The notes: a model not told the origin generated them from the sequence alone. 64,000 nucleotides of DNA from Aeromicrobium panaciterrae (GCF_031457275.1 NZ_JAVDWH010000001.1:372001-436000), one strand, 5' to 3'. Shown: positions 1 to 8,727, numbered from the stretch's first letter. Numbers and translations: made by a program.

Positions 1-1
1 A

Positions 2-445
2 CGTACGTTGTGGGCCAACTTCAAGGACCTTGAGGCACTTCTCAACGAGACCACCGCGTACTGGATGGCTGCGGACGACGAGCTGCGCCAGCCCATCGAT
101 CCGAGCCAGCCGCTCGACGAGCGCATCTCCACATTCTGCGCAGAGCGTGCGCGGCGGCTGGAGAACATCGCGCCCGCGGCGCGGTCGGCGGTTCTCGGAG
201 AACCGTTCTCGCCGACTCTGAAGCGCAGTCGCGAGGCACACATCCGCCGGTTGCGCCTCGAGGTCGAGACTGTCTTTGCTCAGGAGATTGCAGCCGATGG
301 CTCCGACGACCTGAAGTTCGCGTTGATGGCGGCGACAGGCTGGCCCGCGTGGCAGGCGTTGCGCGACGACTACAAGCTGGGCCCGGATGAGGCGCTCGCA
401 GTCATGCGTCGCACGATCAGCGCCCTGCTCGACTCGGTCGGCTGA
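2..445 (+). CDS. TetR-family transcriptional regulator, 5' end outside the window
   Basis: The frame is open from the first base, so this is the C-terminal part of a longer gene; the apparent TTG start at 8 is only an in-frame codon. The first residues (RTLWANFKDLEALL) look like the end of a TetR recognition helix followed by the helix that carries the F-x-K/D-L-E-A-L pattern. The rest is a helical ligand-binding domain without recognisable ligand residues. TetR proteins are dimeric repressors released by small molecules. The target and ligand cannot be told. It is followed by a small membrane protein gene on the same strand after about 60 bp. The TetR call rests on a short stretch, so confidence is moderate. 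Confidence 0.6.
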   Translation, partial: RTLWANFKDLEALLNETTAYWMAADDELRQPIDPSQPLDERISTFCAERARRLENIAPAARSAVLGEPFSPTLKRSREAHIRRLRLEVETVFAQEIAADGSDDLKFALMAATGWPAWQALRDDYKLGPDEALAVMRRTISALLDSVG

Positions 446-506
446 GCATGGCGCCATTCCCTCAGAGGTAATCGACACGGGTACCTCGTGGCGCGATGCT
501 GAAGTC

Positions 507-803
507 ATGAGAGCGACCACGAAGTACGACGGGACCCTGAGGGTGATCATCTGGCTGGACGTGTTCTGGTCGGTGGTGGCCGCGCTCGTGTGTCTCGCAG
601 GCAGCGTCGTTGTCGCGGTGCTCGGTCTGCCTCACGCCGCGATGGGAGCAGTTGCTGCCACGACGTTGGTGGCGGGGGTGTTCCTGGCTGCTACCGGCGC
701 AATCACCGCGGTTCTCTTGATTCTCAGGCTGCGCGACGGCAACTTCTTCATGCCGCCTGACCTGAAGTTTCCGCTGCCACGCGGGATGCACCCGCAGTCC
801 TGA
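507..803 (+). CDS. Small integral membrane protein, unknown function
   Basis: A 98-residue protein with two long hydrophobic segments, roughly residues 10-35 and 42-70, followed by a short polar tail that contains a PPDLKFPLPRG stretch. I do not recognise a family. The frame is open further upstream to 387, but that extension overlaps the preceding regulator gene and is Ser/Arg-rich, so the ATG at 507 is chosen. No clear Shine-Dalgarno sequence precedes it. The gene lies directly behind the TetR-type regulator and ahead of a bidirectional terminator, so it may be cotranscribed with the regulator. Confidence 0.55.
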   Translation: MRATTKYDGTLRVIIWLDVFWSVVAALVCLAGSVVVAVLGLPHAAMGAVAATTLVAGVFLAATGAITAVLLILRLRDGNFFMPPDLKFPLPRGMHPQS

Positions 804-825
804 GGACGGTGACCGCGACATACAG

Positions 826-859
826 AAAGGACCGGCTCCCTGGCGGGAACCGGTCCTTT
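826..859. terminator. Bidirectional Rho-independent-type hairpin
   Basis: A 10-bp perfect inverted repeat (AAAGGACCGG / CCGGTCCTTT) with a 14-nt GC-rich loop lies between the convergent membrane protein gene and ino1. The A run and T run flank the stem symmetrically, so it could end transcription from both sides. Confidence 0.8.
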
Positions 860-875
860 GTGTCTGTACGAGCGA

Positions 876-1955
876 TCAGCGCTCTTCGTCTCCACGGATG
901 AAGGCTTCGAGCTTCTCGCGACCGAGGTCGTCGGGACGCTGCTCCGGGGGCGACTTCATCAGGTAGGACGAAGCCGACAGCAGAGCGCCGCCGATGCCAC
1001 GGTCCTTGGCGATCTTCGCCGCACGGATGGCGTCGATGATGATGCCGGCCGAGTTGGGCGAGTCCCAAACTTCGAGCTTGTACTCGAGGTTCAAGGGAAC
1101 GTCACCGAACGCGCGACCCTCAAGGCGGACGTAAGCCCACTTGCGGTCATCGAGCCACTGGACGTAGTCCGACGGGCCGATGTGTACGTTCTTGGCGCCG
1201 AGGTCGTGATCGATGTTCGACGTCACAGCCTGCGTCTTCGAGATCTTCTTGGACTCAAGACGGTCACGCTCAAGCATGTTCTTGAAGTCCATGTTGCCGC
1301 CGACGTTCAGCTGGTACGTGCGGTCGAGCACAACACCACGGTCCTGGAACAGCTTGGCCATCACACGGTGCGTGATGGTGGCGCCGACCTGGCTCTTGAT
1401 GTCGTCACCGATGATCGCGACGCCGGCGTCTTCGAACTTCTTGGCCCACTCGGGGTCGGAAGCGATGAAGACGGGCAGCGCGTTGACGAAGGCAACCTTC
1501 GCGTCGATGGCGCACTGGGCGTAGAACTTGTCAGCCTCTTCCGAACCAACCGGAAGGTAGGAGACGAGAACGTCAGCCTTGGTGTCCTTGAGGACCTGAA
1601 CGATGTCAGCCGCAGGAGCGTCCGACTCTTCGATGGTCTCGCGGTAGTACTTGCCGAGACCGTCGAGCGTGTTGCCCTTCTGGACGATGACACCGGTCGG
1701 CGCAACGTCAGCGATCTTGATCGTGTTGTTCTCGCTGGCCTGCGTCGCCTCGGAAAGATCGAAGCCGACCTTCTTGGCGTCGACGTCGAATGCTGCAACG
1801 AACTCGATGTCGCTGACGTGGTAGTCACCGAACATCACGTGCATCAGACCGGGGACAGTGCCCTCGGGAGATGCGTTGCGGTAGTACTCGACGCCTTGGA
1901 TCAGGGACGTGGCGCAGTTGCCCACACCCACAATTGCTACGCGTACCGAACCCAT
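876..1955 (-). CDS. ino1: Inositol-1-phosphate synthase
   Basis: Converts glucose 6-phosphate to 1L-myo-inositol 1-phosphate with NAD, the entry step to phosphatidylinositol, mycothiol and related actinobacterial inositol compounds. The 359-residue protein has the N-terminal NAD-binding motif [10 protein letters not shown] and the family signatures [19 protein letters not shown] and LNVGGNMDF; its length is normal for the actinobacterial enzyme. The ATG at 1955 is chosen because a strong GGAGGAG site lies just upstream; in-frame ATG at 1979 and earlier codons lack this. It follows the padR gene by 41 bp on the same strand, an arrangement also known from mycobacteria, where the PadR protein is thought to be linked to ino1 expression. 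Confidence 0.95.
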   Translation of the reverse strand: MGSVRVAIVGVGNCATSLIQGVEYYRNASPEGTVPGLMHVMFGDYHVSDIEFVAAFDVDAKKVGFDLSEATQASENNTIKIADVAPTGVIVQKGNTLDGLGKYYRETIEESDAPAADIVQVLKDTKADVLVSYLPVGSEEADKFYAQCAIDAKVAFVNALPVFIASDPEWAKKFEDAGVAIIGDDIKSQVGATITHRVMAKLFQDRGVVLDRTYQLNVGGNMDFKNMLERDRLESKKISKTQAVTSNIDHDLGAKNVHIGPSDYVQWLDDRKWAYVRLEGRAFGDVPLNLEYKLEVWDSPNSAGIIIDAIRAAKIAKDRGIGGALLSASSYLMKSPPEQRPDDLGREKLEAFIRGDEER

Positions 1956-1996
1956 GGGTTCTCCTCCATTAGTTGCCATCTTTTGAGATGAACTGG

Positions 1997-2572
1997 TCAC
2001 TTTGTCTTGTCGTTCTCTGTCGTGTCGTACCCGCCGGAGCGCTCGCGGTCGATCAGCTCGGTCAGCCACTTGACTTCGCGTTCGACCGATTCGAGCCCGT
2101 GCTTCTGAAGCTCCAACGTGTAGGAGTCGACCCGTTCGCGTCCGCGCTGTGCTGCCGTACGGACGTTCTCGAGACGCTCCTCGAGACGGCTACGCCGCCC
2201 CTCGAGGATGCGAACCCTCGTCGGCGAATCGGTACGCGAGAAAAATGCGAACCGTACGCCGAAAGTTTCGTCGTCCCACGTTGCGGGGCCGGACTCCTCG
2301 AGCGCTTGCGCGAAGAATTCCTTGCCCTCAGCCGTGAGGCGATAGACGATGCGACCGCGGCGTCCACGTCCTGCCACGTCACTGGGTTCGTCGGCCACGA
2401 TGTAGCCGGACTTGCCGAGTGCCTTGAGGCAGGGGTAGAGGGTGCCGTAGGAGAGAACGCGGGTCCAGCCGAGCAGGACGTTGACCTGCTTGCGCAGTTC
2501 GTATCCGTGCATGGGGGCATCGTGAAGCAGTCCGAGAACTGCAACCTCGAGTGCCGCGCCGCGTTTGGTCAT
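1997..2572 (-). CDS. PadR-family transcriptional regulator
   Basis: 191 residues with an N-terminal winged helix ([24 protein letters not shown], then [18 protein letters not shown], residues about 8-60) and a long C-terminal helical region for dimerisation, typical of PadR group proteins near ino1 in actinobacteria. It is the first gene of a padR-ino1 unit and diverges from the penicillin-binding protein gene. The 5' leader contains a perfect 7-bp inverted repeat at 2592-2612 and a second short palindrome at 2618-2630, either of which could be its operator. Effector unknown. Confidence 0.88.
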   Translation of the reverse strand: MTKRGAALEVAVLGLLHDAPMHGYELRKQVNVLLGWTRVLSYGTLYPCLKALGKSGYIVADEPSDVAGRGRRGRIVYRLTAEGKEFFAQALEESGPATWDDETFGVRFAFFSRTDSPTRVRILEGRRSRLEERLENVRTAAQRGRERVDSYTLELQKHGLESVEREVKWLTELIDRERSGGYDTTENDKTK

Positions 2573-2591
2573 CGTCCTGTTTTCGTTCGTT

Positions 2592-2630
2592 GGTCTGCCG
2601 TTTGTGCAGACCTGTTATATCGGAACGATA
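2592..2630. promoter_or_regulatory. Two palindromes in the padR/ponA intergenic region
   Basis: GGTCTGC (2592-2598) and GCAGACC (2606-2612) form a perfect inverted repeat with a 7-nt spacer. TATCG (2618-2622) and CGATA (2626-2630) form a second one around GAA. On the minus strand the second palindrome contains GATATAAC, a plausible padR -10 region. Operator function for PadR is inference. Confidence 0.4.
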
Positions 2631-2788
2631 CATCGCATCGCCATGTCGCGCCAATGGGTCTTTGCGTACGCCGTAGGGTGATGCTCGACACGCGGCACGG
2701 CAGCCGATTATCGATCTCTCAGGTACGTTCGGCACACTTGGTCGATGACGGATCCATTCATGGGATCCCGACGGAGGTAGACGGAGTC

Positions 2789-5179
2789 TTGGCAGCACAA
2801 CGCAAGCGAGTAGCAACGAAGGCCAGCAGCAAGGGCAAAAAGAAGGACCCCAACAAGCCCAGCAAGCTGCGGGCCTTTTCGTGGAAGATCAGCGGCCACG
2901 GCCCCTGGTACACCGCGGCACTTCGCTGGGTCGCGTTCCTCAGCGTCGTCGGCATCCTCTTCGGCGCCATCTTGTTCTTTGTGCTCTACCAGTTCATCAA
3001 GATCCCTGATCCCAACGCTGCGTTCCAGACCGAGACGACCAAGGTCTACTACTCCGACGGCAAGCATCGAATCGGCTCCTTCGCGACGCAGGACCGCGAG
3101 AGCATCCCGCTGTCCGACATGCCCGCCTCGATGCAGGCCGCTGTCATCGCCGCCGAGGACCGCTCCTTCTACACAAACCGCGGCATCGACTTCAAGGGCA
3201 TCATCCGCGCGGCACGCAACAACGCGACCAGCGGTCAAATCCAGGGTGGCGCGTCGACGATCACCCAGCAGTACGTCAAGATCCTCTACCTCAACCAAGA
3301 ACGCTCCTACACCCGCAAGGTCAAGGAAGCGATCCTCTCGATCAAGATTCACAACCAGTTGACTAAGAAGGAAATCCTCGAGGGTTACCTCAACACGATC
3401 TACTTCGGCAACGGTTCGTACGGTCTCGAAGTCGCCTCGCAGACGTACTTCGACAAGCCTGCCAAGGAGCTCGACTTCCAGGAGTCGGCGCTGCTCGCGA
3501 CGATCATCAACAGCCCGTCGTTCTACGACCCGTACACCGAGGGCGCAGAGTCACGCATCACTCCGCGATTCCACTACGTGCTCGACGGGATGTTGAAGTC
3601 GGGCGCCATCACGGCCGATCAGCGCAACGAGTGGCAGGACAAGCTGCCTGAGGTTGCGAAACTCAAGGAGAACAACCGCTACAAGGGATCCAAGGGATTC
3701 CTGCTCGACATGGTCAAGAAGGAAATGCTCGACCGCGAGTTCAGCGAGTCTCAGATCGATGGACAAGGTCTTCGCATCATCACGACGTTCGACTACAACA
3801 AGCAGAAGGACGCTGTCGCCGCGGTCAAGGCAGTGAAGCCGGCCGGACTCAAGGACCTCCACACGGCGCTCGTCTCGATCCAGCCAGGAACGGGCGCGGT
3901 GCGTGCTCTATATGGCGGACCCGACTACCTCAAGAGCCAGCTCAACTGGGCGACTCTCGGCACGCAGCCGGGCTCGACGTTCAAGGTGTTCGCGGTGGTT
4001 GCGGCACTCGAGGATGGTTACAGCCTCAAGACCCAGCTCAACGGTGACTCGCCGCTGAAGTTCGACGGTGGCGTCGAGATCGAGAACCAGGGCGACAGTG
4101 GTGGTCAGTCGTTCGGCAAGGTCCCGCTGTCCAAGGCGACCGAGAAGTCGATCAACACCGCTTTCGTTGACCTCGTCGACCAGATGGGCGGCGGACCCGG
4201 CAAGGTCCTCGACGCGGCCAATGAAGCGGGTATCCCGACCAACGTCACGGACAAGTTCAACCGCGAAGTCCTGGGTGTGCCTCTCGGCTATGAGAAGGTC
4301 CCACCGATCGACATGGCCAATGCCTACGCAACGATCGCGGCCAGTGGCAAGAAGGCTGACTGGTACGTCATCAAGAAGGTCACCGACTTCCGCAAGAAGG
4401 AAACCCTGTACGAGCACAAGAACGAGTCTGAGCAGGCTATTCCGGAAGACGTCGCCGCGGACACGATCGCTGCTCTGCGCGGAGTCGTACGAAGCGGAAC
4501 TGGCGTTCAAGCCCGTACGGTGTGCCCGACTGGTGGAAAGACCGGTACGGCGACAGCTGGCGAAGGCCCGACCTCGCGCGTCTCGTCATCGTGGTTCACC
4601 GGAATCACGCCGAAGCTCGCCACTGCGGTCATGTACAACCGCGGCAAGGGCAACGAGCAGCTCGAGGGCTACATGAACCCGTTCTACGGCGGCACCTACC
4701 CGGCCATCACGTTCCGTACGTTCATGAACCTGGCGCTTGATCCAGCCAACTGCGGCACGTTCCCGCCGGCTGCCAACATCAAGTCGACCAAGGGCACCAA
4801 CTACAAGAAGCCGCCGCCGAAGTGCAATGGCGACCGGATCCTCAACGAGGCAAAGACCGGCTGTATCAACCCGCCGCCGCCGAAGTGCGATCCGCCGAAG
4901 GTTCTGAACGACGCCAAGACGAAGTGCGTCGACCCAGTGCCGGTGGACCAGTGCCCGTCGGAGCCTGGCAACGGGCCCTGTGAGGGAACACCAGAGCCCA
5001 CGAACGAGGCCGATTGCATCGCAGCCGGTGGCACCTGGCACGACCCGGTGATCGGTGAGGACTTCTGCACCGGTTGGAGCGGTGGTGAGTGGAAGCTGAT
5101 TCCGCTGATCCTCGCGGGCTACCTGTACCGCCGCCGCATGGGCGAGCTTGAGCCGATCCCGGTCCCAGACCGAAGCTAG
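2789..5179 (+). CDS. ponA: Class A penicillin-binding protein (bifunctional peptidoglycan synthase)
   Basis: Polymerises lipid II and cross-links the stem peptides outside the membrane. Order: short basic cytoplasmic tail, membrane anchor about residues 48-70, GT51 glycosyltransferase with catalytic Glu in EDRSFYTNRG (E123), transpeptidase with SxxK (S396-TFK), SxN (S454-IN) and KTG (K584). The C-terminal 130 residues are Pro/Cys-rich and contain two imperfect repeats of about 21 residues (PPKC..(I/V)LN.AKT.C..P), then a second Cys cluster and a hydrophobic end. The TTG at 2789 is chosen because GGAGGT lies 10 nt upstream; no ATG occurs before residue 113 and upstream in-frame codons run antisense to padR. 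It overlaps the convergent racemase-like gene by 4 nt. Confidence 0.93.
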   Translation: MAAQRKRVATKASSKGKKKDPNKPSKLRAFSWKISGHGPWYTAALRWVAFLSVVGILFGAILFFVLYQFIKIPDPNAAFQTETTKVYYSDGKHRIGSFATQDRESIPLSDMPASMQAAVIAAEDRSFYTNRGIDFKGIIRAARNNATSGQIQGGASTITQQYVKILYLNQERSYTRKVKEAILSIKIHNQLTKKEILEGYLNTIYFGNGSYGLEVASQTYFDKPAKELDFQESALLATIINSPSFYDPYTEGAESRITPRFHYVLDGMLKSGAITADQRNEWQDKLPEVAKLKENNRYKGSKGFLLDMVKKEMLDREFSESQIDGQGLRIITTFDYNKQKDAVAAVKAVKPAGLKDLHTALVSIQPGTGAVRALYGGPDYLKSQLNWATLGTQPGSTFKVFAVVAALEDGYSLKTQLNGDSPLKFDGGVEIENQGDSGGQSFGKVPLSKATEKSINTAFVDLVDQMGGGPGKVLDAANEAGIPTNVTDKFNREVLGVPLGYEKVPPIDMANAYATIAASGKKADWYVIKKVTDFRKKETLYEHKNESEQAIPEDVAADTIAALRGVVRSGTGVQARTVCPTGGKTGTATAGEGPTSRVSSSWFTGITPKLATAVMYNRGKGNEQLEGYMNPFYGGTYPAITFRTFMNLALDPANCGTFPPAANIKSTKGTNYKKPPPKCNGDRILNEAKTGCINPPPPKCDPPKVLNDAKTKCVDPVPVDQCPSEPGNGPCEGTPEPTNEADCIAAGGTWHDPVIGEDFCTGWSGGEWKLIPLILAGYLYRRRMGELEPIPVPDRS

Positions 5180-6207
5180 GCGAGAACGACGGCGTCGAAG
5201 GTGGCGGTGGTGAACCGAACCGCCACCTCGACGGTGTCGCCCACTTCGGGCACCGCTGCGCTAGCTGGCAGGAAGACCATGCTCGCCTGCATGTGAGGCG
5301 GCTCGGCGAACCAGCGCTGCTTGCCGTCGATCGTGAACGGCGACAGCGAGAAGCCAGCTGCTTCTAGCCCGCCCTTGGCGAGTGACTTGCCTCGTTGGAT
5401 CGCGCCCGCGGATGCCTTGGGTGCCTCCAGGCCGATGCCGTGACTCGTGCCGCCGGCGATGATCAGCAGGTGGCCGTCTCGCGGCATCGAGCGCTGGCGG
5501 TAGCCGACCCGCTCACCGCGTGCGAGCTGGTGCCGGTCAAGCACGGTCGCTCGTACGGACAGTGCTCCGAGATCACCGAGCCACAGGGTCGTACCGATGC
5601 GTGGACGTACGTCGAGGTGTGGCCGACGCTCGCGAATTGTGGCGAGCTCGTCGGGCGTGAGGTGCGAGACGAAGAACGTGGTCGTCTCGACCTGTGAAGC
5701 TGCGAGGGCGGCGGCCCAACTCTCGGCCTCGGCGAGGTTGTGACCCGTCATCGGCAAGTGGATCGCGAAGCCCTCGACCTTCAGGTCGCCCAGAGCCTCG
5801 ACGGCGGCCGCGAGCTCGTGGCGGTCGAAGCCATGGCGCGCCATCGACGTTTCGCCCTCGATGATCACGCGACTGTCGGCATGGTCGGCGGCGAGAGCTG
5901 CGATGTCGTCGACTCGTCCGAGGGTATGAATGAGGCGCTTGTCGTAGACAACGTCGCCATCGAACGGGCGCCATGGCGACAGCACCATCACGTCACCAGC
6001 GAAAGCCTTGAGTGCGCCCGGCACCTCGGCGTACGTACCGACGGCGATCGAACCCACCCCCAGGTCAGCTGCCTCGGCGGCGAGGAGGTCGCGGCCGAAT
6101 CCGTAGCCGTTGCCCTTGATCACCGGCACGATGCCGGGAGTCGACTCGGTCAGCGCGCGGAGTCCACGGCGCCAGCGCTCAGCATCGACGCGGAGCTCGA
6201 AGCTCAT
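5176..6207 (-). CDS. Alanine-racemase-like PLP protein
   Basis: 343 residues. The N-terminal barrel carries the PLP lysine in PVIKGNGYGFG (K31), equivalent to the K-x-N-x-YG-x-G motif of alanine racemase, and an RIGTTLWLG segment matching the PLP-phosphate region. The C-terminal domain is short and divergent (HMQASMVFLPAS, then VGDTVEVAV), so substrate cannot be assigned. The ATG at 6207 has a GAGGAG site and overlaps the stop of the upstream FemX-like gene by ATGA, so translation is likely coupled. With ponA opposite and femX upstream, a role in peptidoglycan amino-acid supply or bridge formation is a reasonable inference, but it may not be the housekeeping Alr. Confidence 0.8.
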   Translation of the reverse strand: MSFELRVDAERWRRGLRALTESTPGIVPVIKGNGYGFGRDLLAAEAADLGVGSIAVGTYAEVPGALKAFAGDVMVLSPWRPFDGDVVYDKRLIHTLGRVDDIAALAADHADSRVIIEGETSMARHGFDRHELAAAVEALGDLKVEGFAIHLPMTGHNLAEAESWAAALAASQVETTTFFVSHLTPDELATIRERRPHLDVRPRIGTTLWLGDLGALSVRATVLDRHQLARGERVGYRQRSMPRDGHLLIIAGGTSHGIGLEAPKASAGAIQRGKSLAKGGLEAAGFSLSPFTIDGKQRWFAEPPHMQASMVFLPASAAVPEVGDTVEVAVRFTTATFDAVVLA

Positions 6208-7325
6208 CCTCTGCTCCTCATATAGGTAGTGAAACCAAGGTAGAGGGCGCGGTTGAGGGGGAGATCCCACTCTCCGAGGTACTCGACTGCTTCGCCACCG
6301 GTGCCGACCTTGAACTGGATCAGACCCGCGTGCGAGTCATCCGGATCGATCGTCTCGGTGATGCCGCGCATGTCGTAGATCGTCGCACCGGCCGCCATCG
6401 CGTCGCGGATCATCTGCCACTGGATCGCGTTGGATCCGCGTACCTCGCGCTTGGCTGTCGTGGATGCGCCGTACGAGTACCAGGCGTGCAGGCCGACGCG
6501 GACCATCGTCGTCGAGGCAACCAGGTCGCCCTCGTGATGCGCCAGGTAGAGCACGAGACGGTCGGACTCTTCAGCATTGAGCGCGTCCCACATCCGCTCG
6601 AAGTAGGACAGCGGCCGAGGCGTGAAGTGATCGCGTACAGCGGTCTCGGCATAGACCTCGTGAAACGCGGGCAGATCTGGCTTGGTACCGGTGGTCACCT
6701 CAACGCCCAGCTTCGCTGCCTTCTTGATGTTGCGTCGCCAGAGCTGGTTCATGCCGGCGAGCACATCGTCCTCGCTGCGATCGGCGAGCGGGATCTGGAA
6801 GTTGAACTTCGGCTGCCCGGCGGTGAAGCCGCCGCTGGCATCCAGCTCTTTCCAGCCGAGCTTCTTGAGTGACTGCCGCAGGTCGAGAGCCGCATCGTCG
6901 CTCACATCGGCCGGCACGTCAGACAGTGACGTGAGTACGGGATCGGCGATGGCTGCCTTGATCGTGGTCGAATTCCACCGGCGCACCACGACAGGCGGAC
7001 CCATCCGGATGCCGAACGCTCCCTGCGACTTCAGGTGCGCTGCCATCGGCGTGAGCCAATCCGCAAGATCGCCGCCATGCCAGTCGATGTCGGGACCTTC
7101 GGGGATGTACGCGAGGTAGCGCTGGAGCTTCGGAAGCTGGCGATAGAGCACGAGCGCAGCGCCAACCAGAGTCTCGCCGCGGAACCAGCCAATCGACTCA
7201 CCGCGCCACTCGTTCTTGACCGTGGCCCAGGCGGGCGTCTGCAGGAAGCTCACCGAGGAGCGACTGCGTACGAAGTCGAGGTGCTCGGGTGTGCTGATGG
7301 AGCGGACCGCGAGCGTTGACGTCAC
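6204..7325 (-). CDS. FemX/FemAB-type aminoacyltransferase (peptidoglycan bridge)
   Basis: 373 residues with tandem acetyltransferase-like folds of the FemABX family: SFLQTPAWATVKNEWRGE near the N terminus, RYLAYIPEGPDIDW, and late motifs HAWYSYGAST and YDMRGI typical of lipid II:glycine glycyltransferases. These enzymes use aminoacyl-tRNA to add the first bridge residue to lipid II at the membrane. The GTG start at 7325 lies 6 nt behind a TAGCGT element on the minus strand, suggesting a leaderless transcript. It is coupled to the racemase-like gene downstream. The amino acid transferred is unknown; Gly is known for Streptomyces FemX. Confidence 0.88.
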   Translation of the reverse strand: MTSTLAVRSISTPEHLDFVRSRSSVSFLQTPAWATVKNEWRGESIGWFRGETLVGAALVLYRQLPKLQRYLAYIPEGPDIDWHGGDLADWLTPMAAHLKSQGAFGIRMGPPVVVRRWNSTTIKAAIADPVLTSLSDVPADVSDDAALDLRQSLKKLGWKELDASGGFTAGQPKFNFQIPLADRSEDDVLAGMNQLWRRNIKKAAKLGVEVTTGTKPDLPAFHEVYAETAVRDHFTPRPLSYFERMWDALNAEESDRLVLYLAHHEGDLVASTTMVRVGLHAWYSYGASTTAKREVRGSNAIQWQMIRDAMAAGATIYDMRGITETIDPDDSHAGLIQFKVGTGGEAVEYLGEWDLPLNRALYLGFTTYMRSRG

Positions 7326-7331
7326 CGCTCC

Positions 7332-7337
7332 ACGCTA
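7332..7337 (-). promoter_or_regulatory. -10 element (TAGCGT) of leaderless femX-like gene
   Basis: TAGCGT read on the minus strand, 6 nt upstream of the GTG start at 7325. This spacing places the transcription start at or next to the start codon. Confidence 0.6.
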
Positions 7338-7345
7338 CCAACGCG

Positions 7346-7807
7346 TCAGCTGAAGTAGCGCGCGAGCCGACGGTGCCGGTGCGCGAAGAACGCCGTGACG
7401 ATGCGGCGGAGGATCGGCCCGAACAGTGGGAGCCGGGCTTCGAAGGTCAACCGGTCGTGGACCTCGACGCTGTCGGCATCGATCTCGGTCAGGGTGCGTT
7501 CGTGCTCCCAGCGACGCATGCTCAGCATCGTCGACTTCTCGTGAAAGCCGTTGCCAGGGTCGAGCTCGGCGATGGTGAGCGCGTCGTAGTCGAACGGGAT
7601 GAGGCCGAACAGCCGCATCCATGCTTTGCCCAGTGGCTCGCCGACCGGAACGTTGTCGATCGTGAGCTCCTCCGTTCCGCGAGGCATGCTCATCGTCATC
7701 CACGGACGCATCTCGTCGCTGATGCCTTCGGGGGTGATGATGCGATCCCAGACCGCCGACTTAGAGGCGTTGATGACCGACGATCGGTCCACGACTTGGG
7801 GTCTCAT
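7346..7807 (-). CDS. SRPBCC-fold protein
   Basis: 153 residues; the pattern DRSSVINASKSAVWDRIITPEGISDEMRPW near the N terminus and the C-terminal helix FGPILRRIVTAFFAHRHRRL match the START/SRPBCC (polyketide cyclase or ligand-binding) fold. Substrate unknown. The ATG at 7807 lies 6 nt behind TACCCT on the minus strand, and this -10 element is part of an IdeR-type iron box shared with the divergent siderophore-interacting protein gene, so iron control is likely. The link to iron use is inferred only from the shared promoter. Confidence 0.72.
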   Translation of the reverse strand: MRPQVVDRSSVINASKSAVWDRIITPEGISDEMRPWMTMSMPRGTEELTIDNVPVGEPLGKAWMRLFGLIPFDYDALTIAELDPGNGFHEKSTMLSMRRWEHERTLTEIDADSVEVHDRLTFEARLPLFGPILRRIVTAFFAHRHRRLARYFS

Positions 7808-7825
7808 GAGATTAGGGTAACCTAA
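7807..7825. promoter_or_regulatory. IdeR/DtxR iron box with two opposed -10 elements
   Basis: By eye, 16 of 19 positions match the IdeR consensus TTAGGTTAGSCTAACCTAA. The box contains TACCCT (minus strand, 7819-7814), 6 nt before the SRPBCC start, and TAACCT (plus strand, 7818-7823), 7 nt before the SIP start. A bound iron-loaded IdeR would block both divergent promoters. Confidence 0.8.
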
Positions 7826-7830
7826 CTTGC

Positions 7831-8727
7831 ATGGCTTCAGGAGTACGTACGTTCGATGCGGAAGTGCTTGGCACTGCCAGGCTGTCCGCCCATCTGGTCA
7901 CCGTCACACTTGGCGGTGACCTCGAAGGCTATGCCTCGACTGGCATTCCGGATGAGTACGTACGTGTGCTGATCCCGCCGCCGGGAACGACCCTGGCGCT
8001 GCCGGAGATCGGCGACAGGTGGGAGTTCACGTACCCCGAGGGTGCGCCCGAGCTGGCACCTCGGGTCTACACAATCTCCGATCACCGCATCGTCGAGGGC
8101 CAGACCCAGCTCGACCTCGACATCGCCCTGCACGATGAAGGCATCGGCTCGGACTGGGCTCGCAACTGCAAGCCTGGTGATCGCGTCGGGCTGATCCAGC
8201 CGCACGGTCTGTATGCCGCGCGAAAGGGTGTCGGTTGGCAGTTGCTCGTCGCCGATATCACCGGGGTGCCGGCTATCGCACGCATCCTGCGCGGACTCGA
8301 TCCGGGTCAGCGCGTCGACGCCGTCATCGTGCTGACCGATCCGGCCGACGAGATCCCGCTGCCGAGTGCCGCGGACGTCAACATCACCTGGCAGGTCGTC
8401 GCCAAGGACACCGACATCGCCGATGCGCTCGCTGAAGCGGTCACCTCACGGGAGCTGCCTGACGGTGATCGCTACGTCTGGCTCGCCGGCGAGGCACGCG
8501 CGAGTCGCGCCGCACGCCGCCACCTCCGTCGTGAGCTCGGCTGGCCCCAGTCCGACTTCTACACCTGTGGCTACTGGCAGGTCGACGCCGAGAGGTGGAA
8601 CGCCCGCTACGACGAGGTCGCCGATGTCGTCCTCGCGAAGGCGGAGGAAGTGCAGAAGACAGTCGGCGATGACGAAGGCGCCTATCTCGACGCACTCGAC
8701 GACATATACGAGTCCGTAGGGCTCTAA
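7831..8727 (+). CDS. Siderophore-interacting protein (FAD-dependent ferric-siderophore reductase)
   Basis: 298-residue cytoplasmic flavoprotein of the SIP/ViuB family, which releases iron from ferric siderophores by reduction. The N-terminal ferredoxin-reductase-like barrel holds the flavin motif PRVYTIS (near residue 75), followed by the NAD(P)-binding lobe and the C-terminal signature WLAGEARASRAARRHLRRELGW and FYTCGYWQ. It starts directly after the iron box, 7 nt behind TAACCT with no ribosome site, so it is probably a leaderless, iron-repressed gene. A matching iron-regulated siderophore importer lies at 59.6-63.6 kb. The stop overlaps the convergent HNH gene by 4 nt. Confidence 0.92.
   Translation: MASGVRTFDAEVLGTARLSAHLVTVTLGGDLEGYASTGIPDEYVRVLIPPPGTTLALPEIGDRWEFTYPEGAPELAPRVYTISDHRIVEGQTQLDLDIALHDEGIGSDWARNCKPGDRVGLIQPHGLYAARKGVGWQLLVADITGVPAIARILRGLDPGQRVDAVIVLTDPADEIPLPSAADVNITWQVVAKDTDIADALAEAVTSRELPDGDRYVWLAGEARASRAARRHLRRELGWPQSDFYTCGYWQVDAERWNARYDEVADVVLAKAEEVQKTVGDDEGAYLDALDDIYESVGL

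Noticed and set aside
858-1991. Long open frame on the plus strand opposite ino1
   Set aside because: It is antisense to a clear ino1 gene; the translation is Val/Asp/Arg-rich with no family signature, as expected from GC-rich complement frames.
1973-2788. N-terminal extension of the penicillin-binding protein
   Set aside because: This frame runs antisense through padR and lacks PBP features; the GGAGGT-preceded TTG at 2789 fits the family N terminus.
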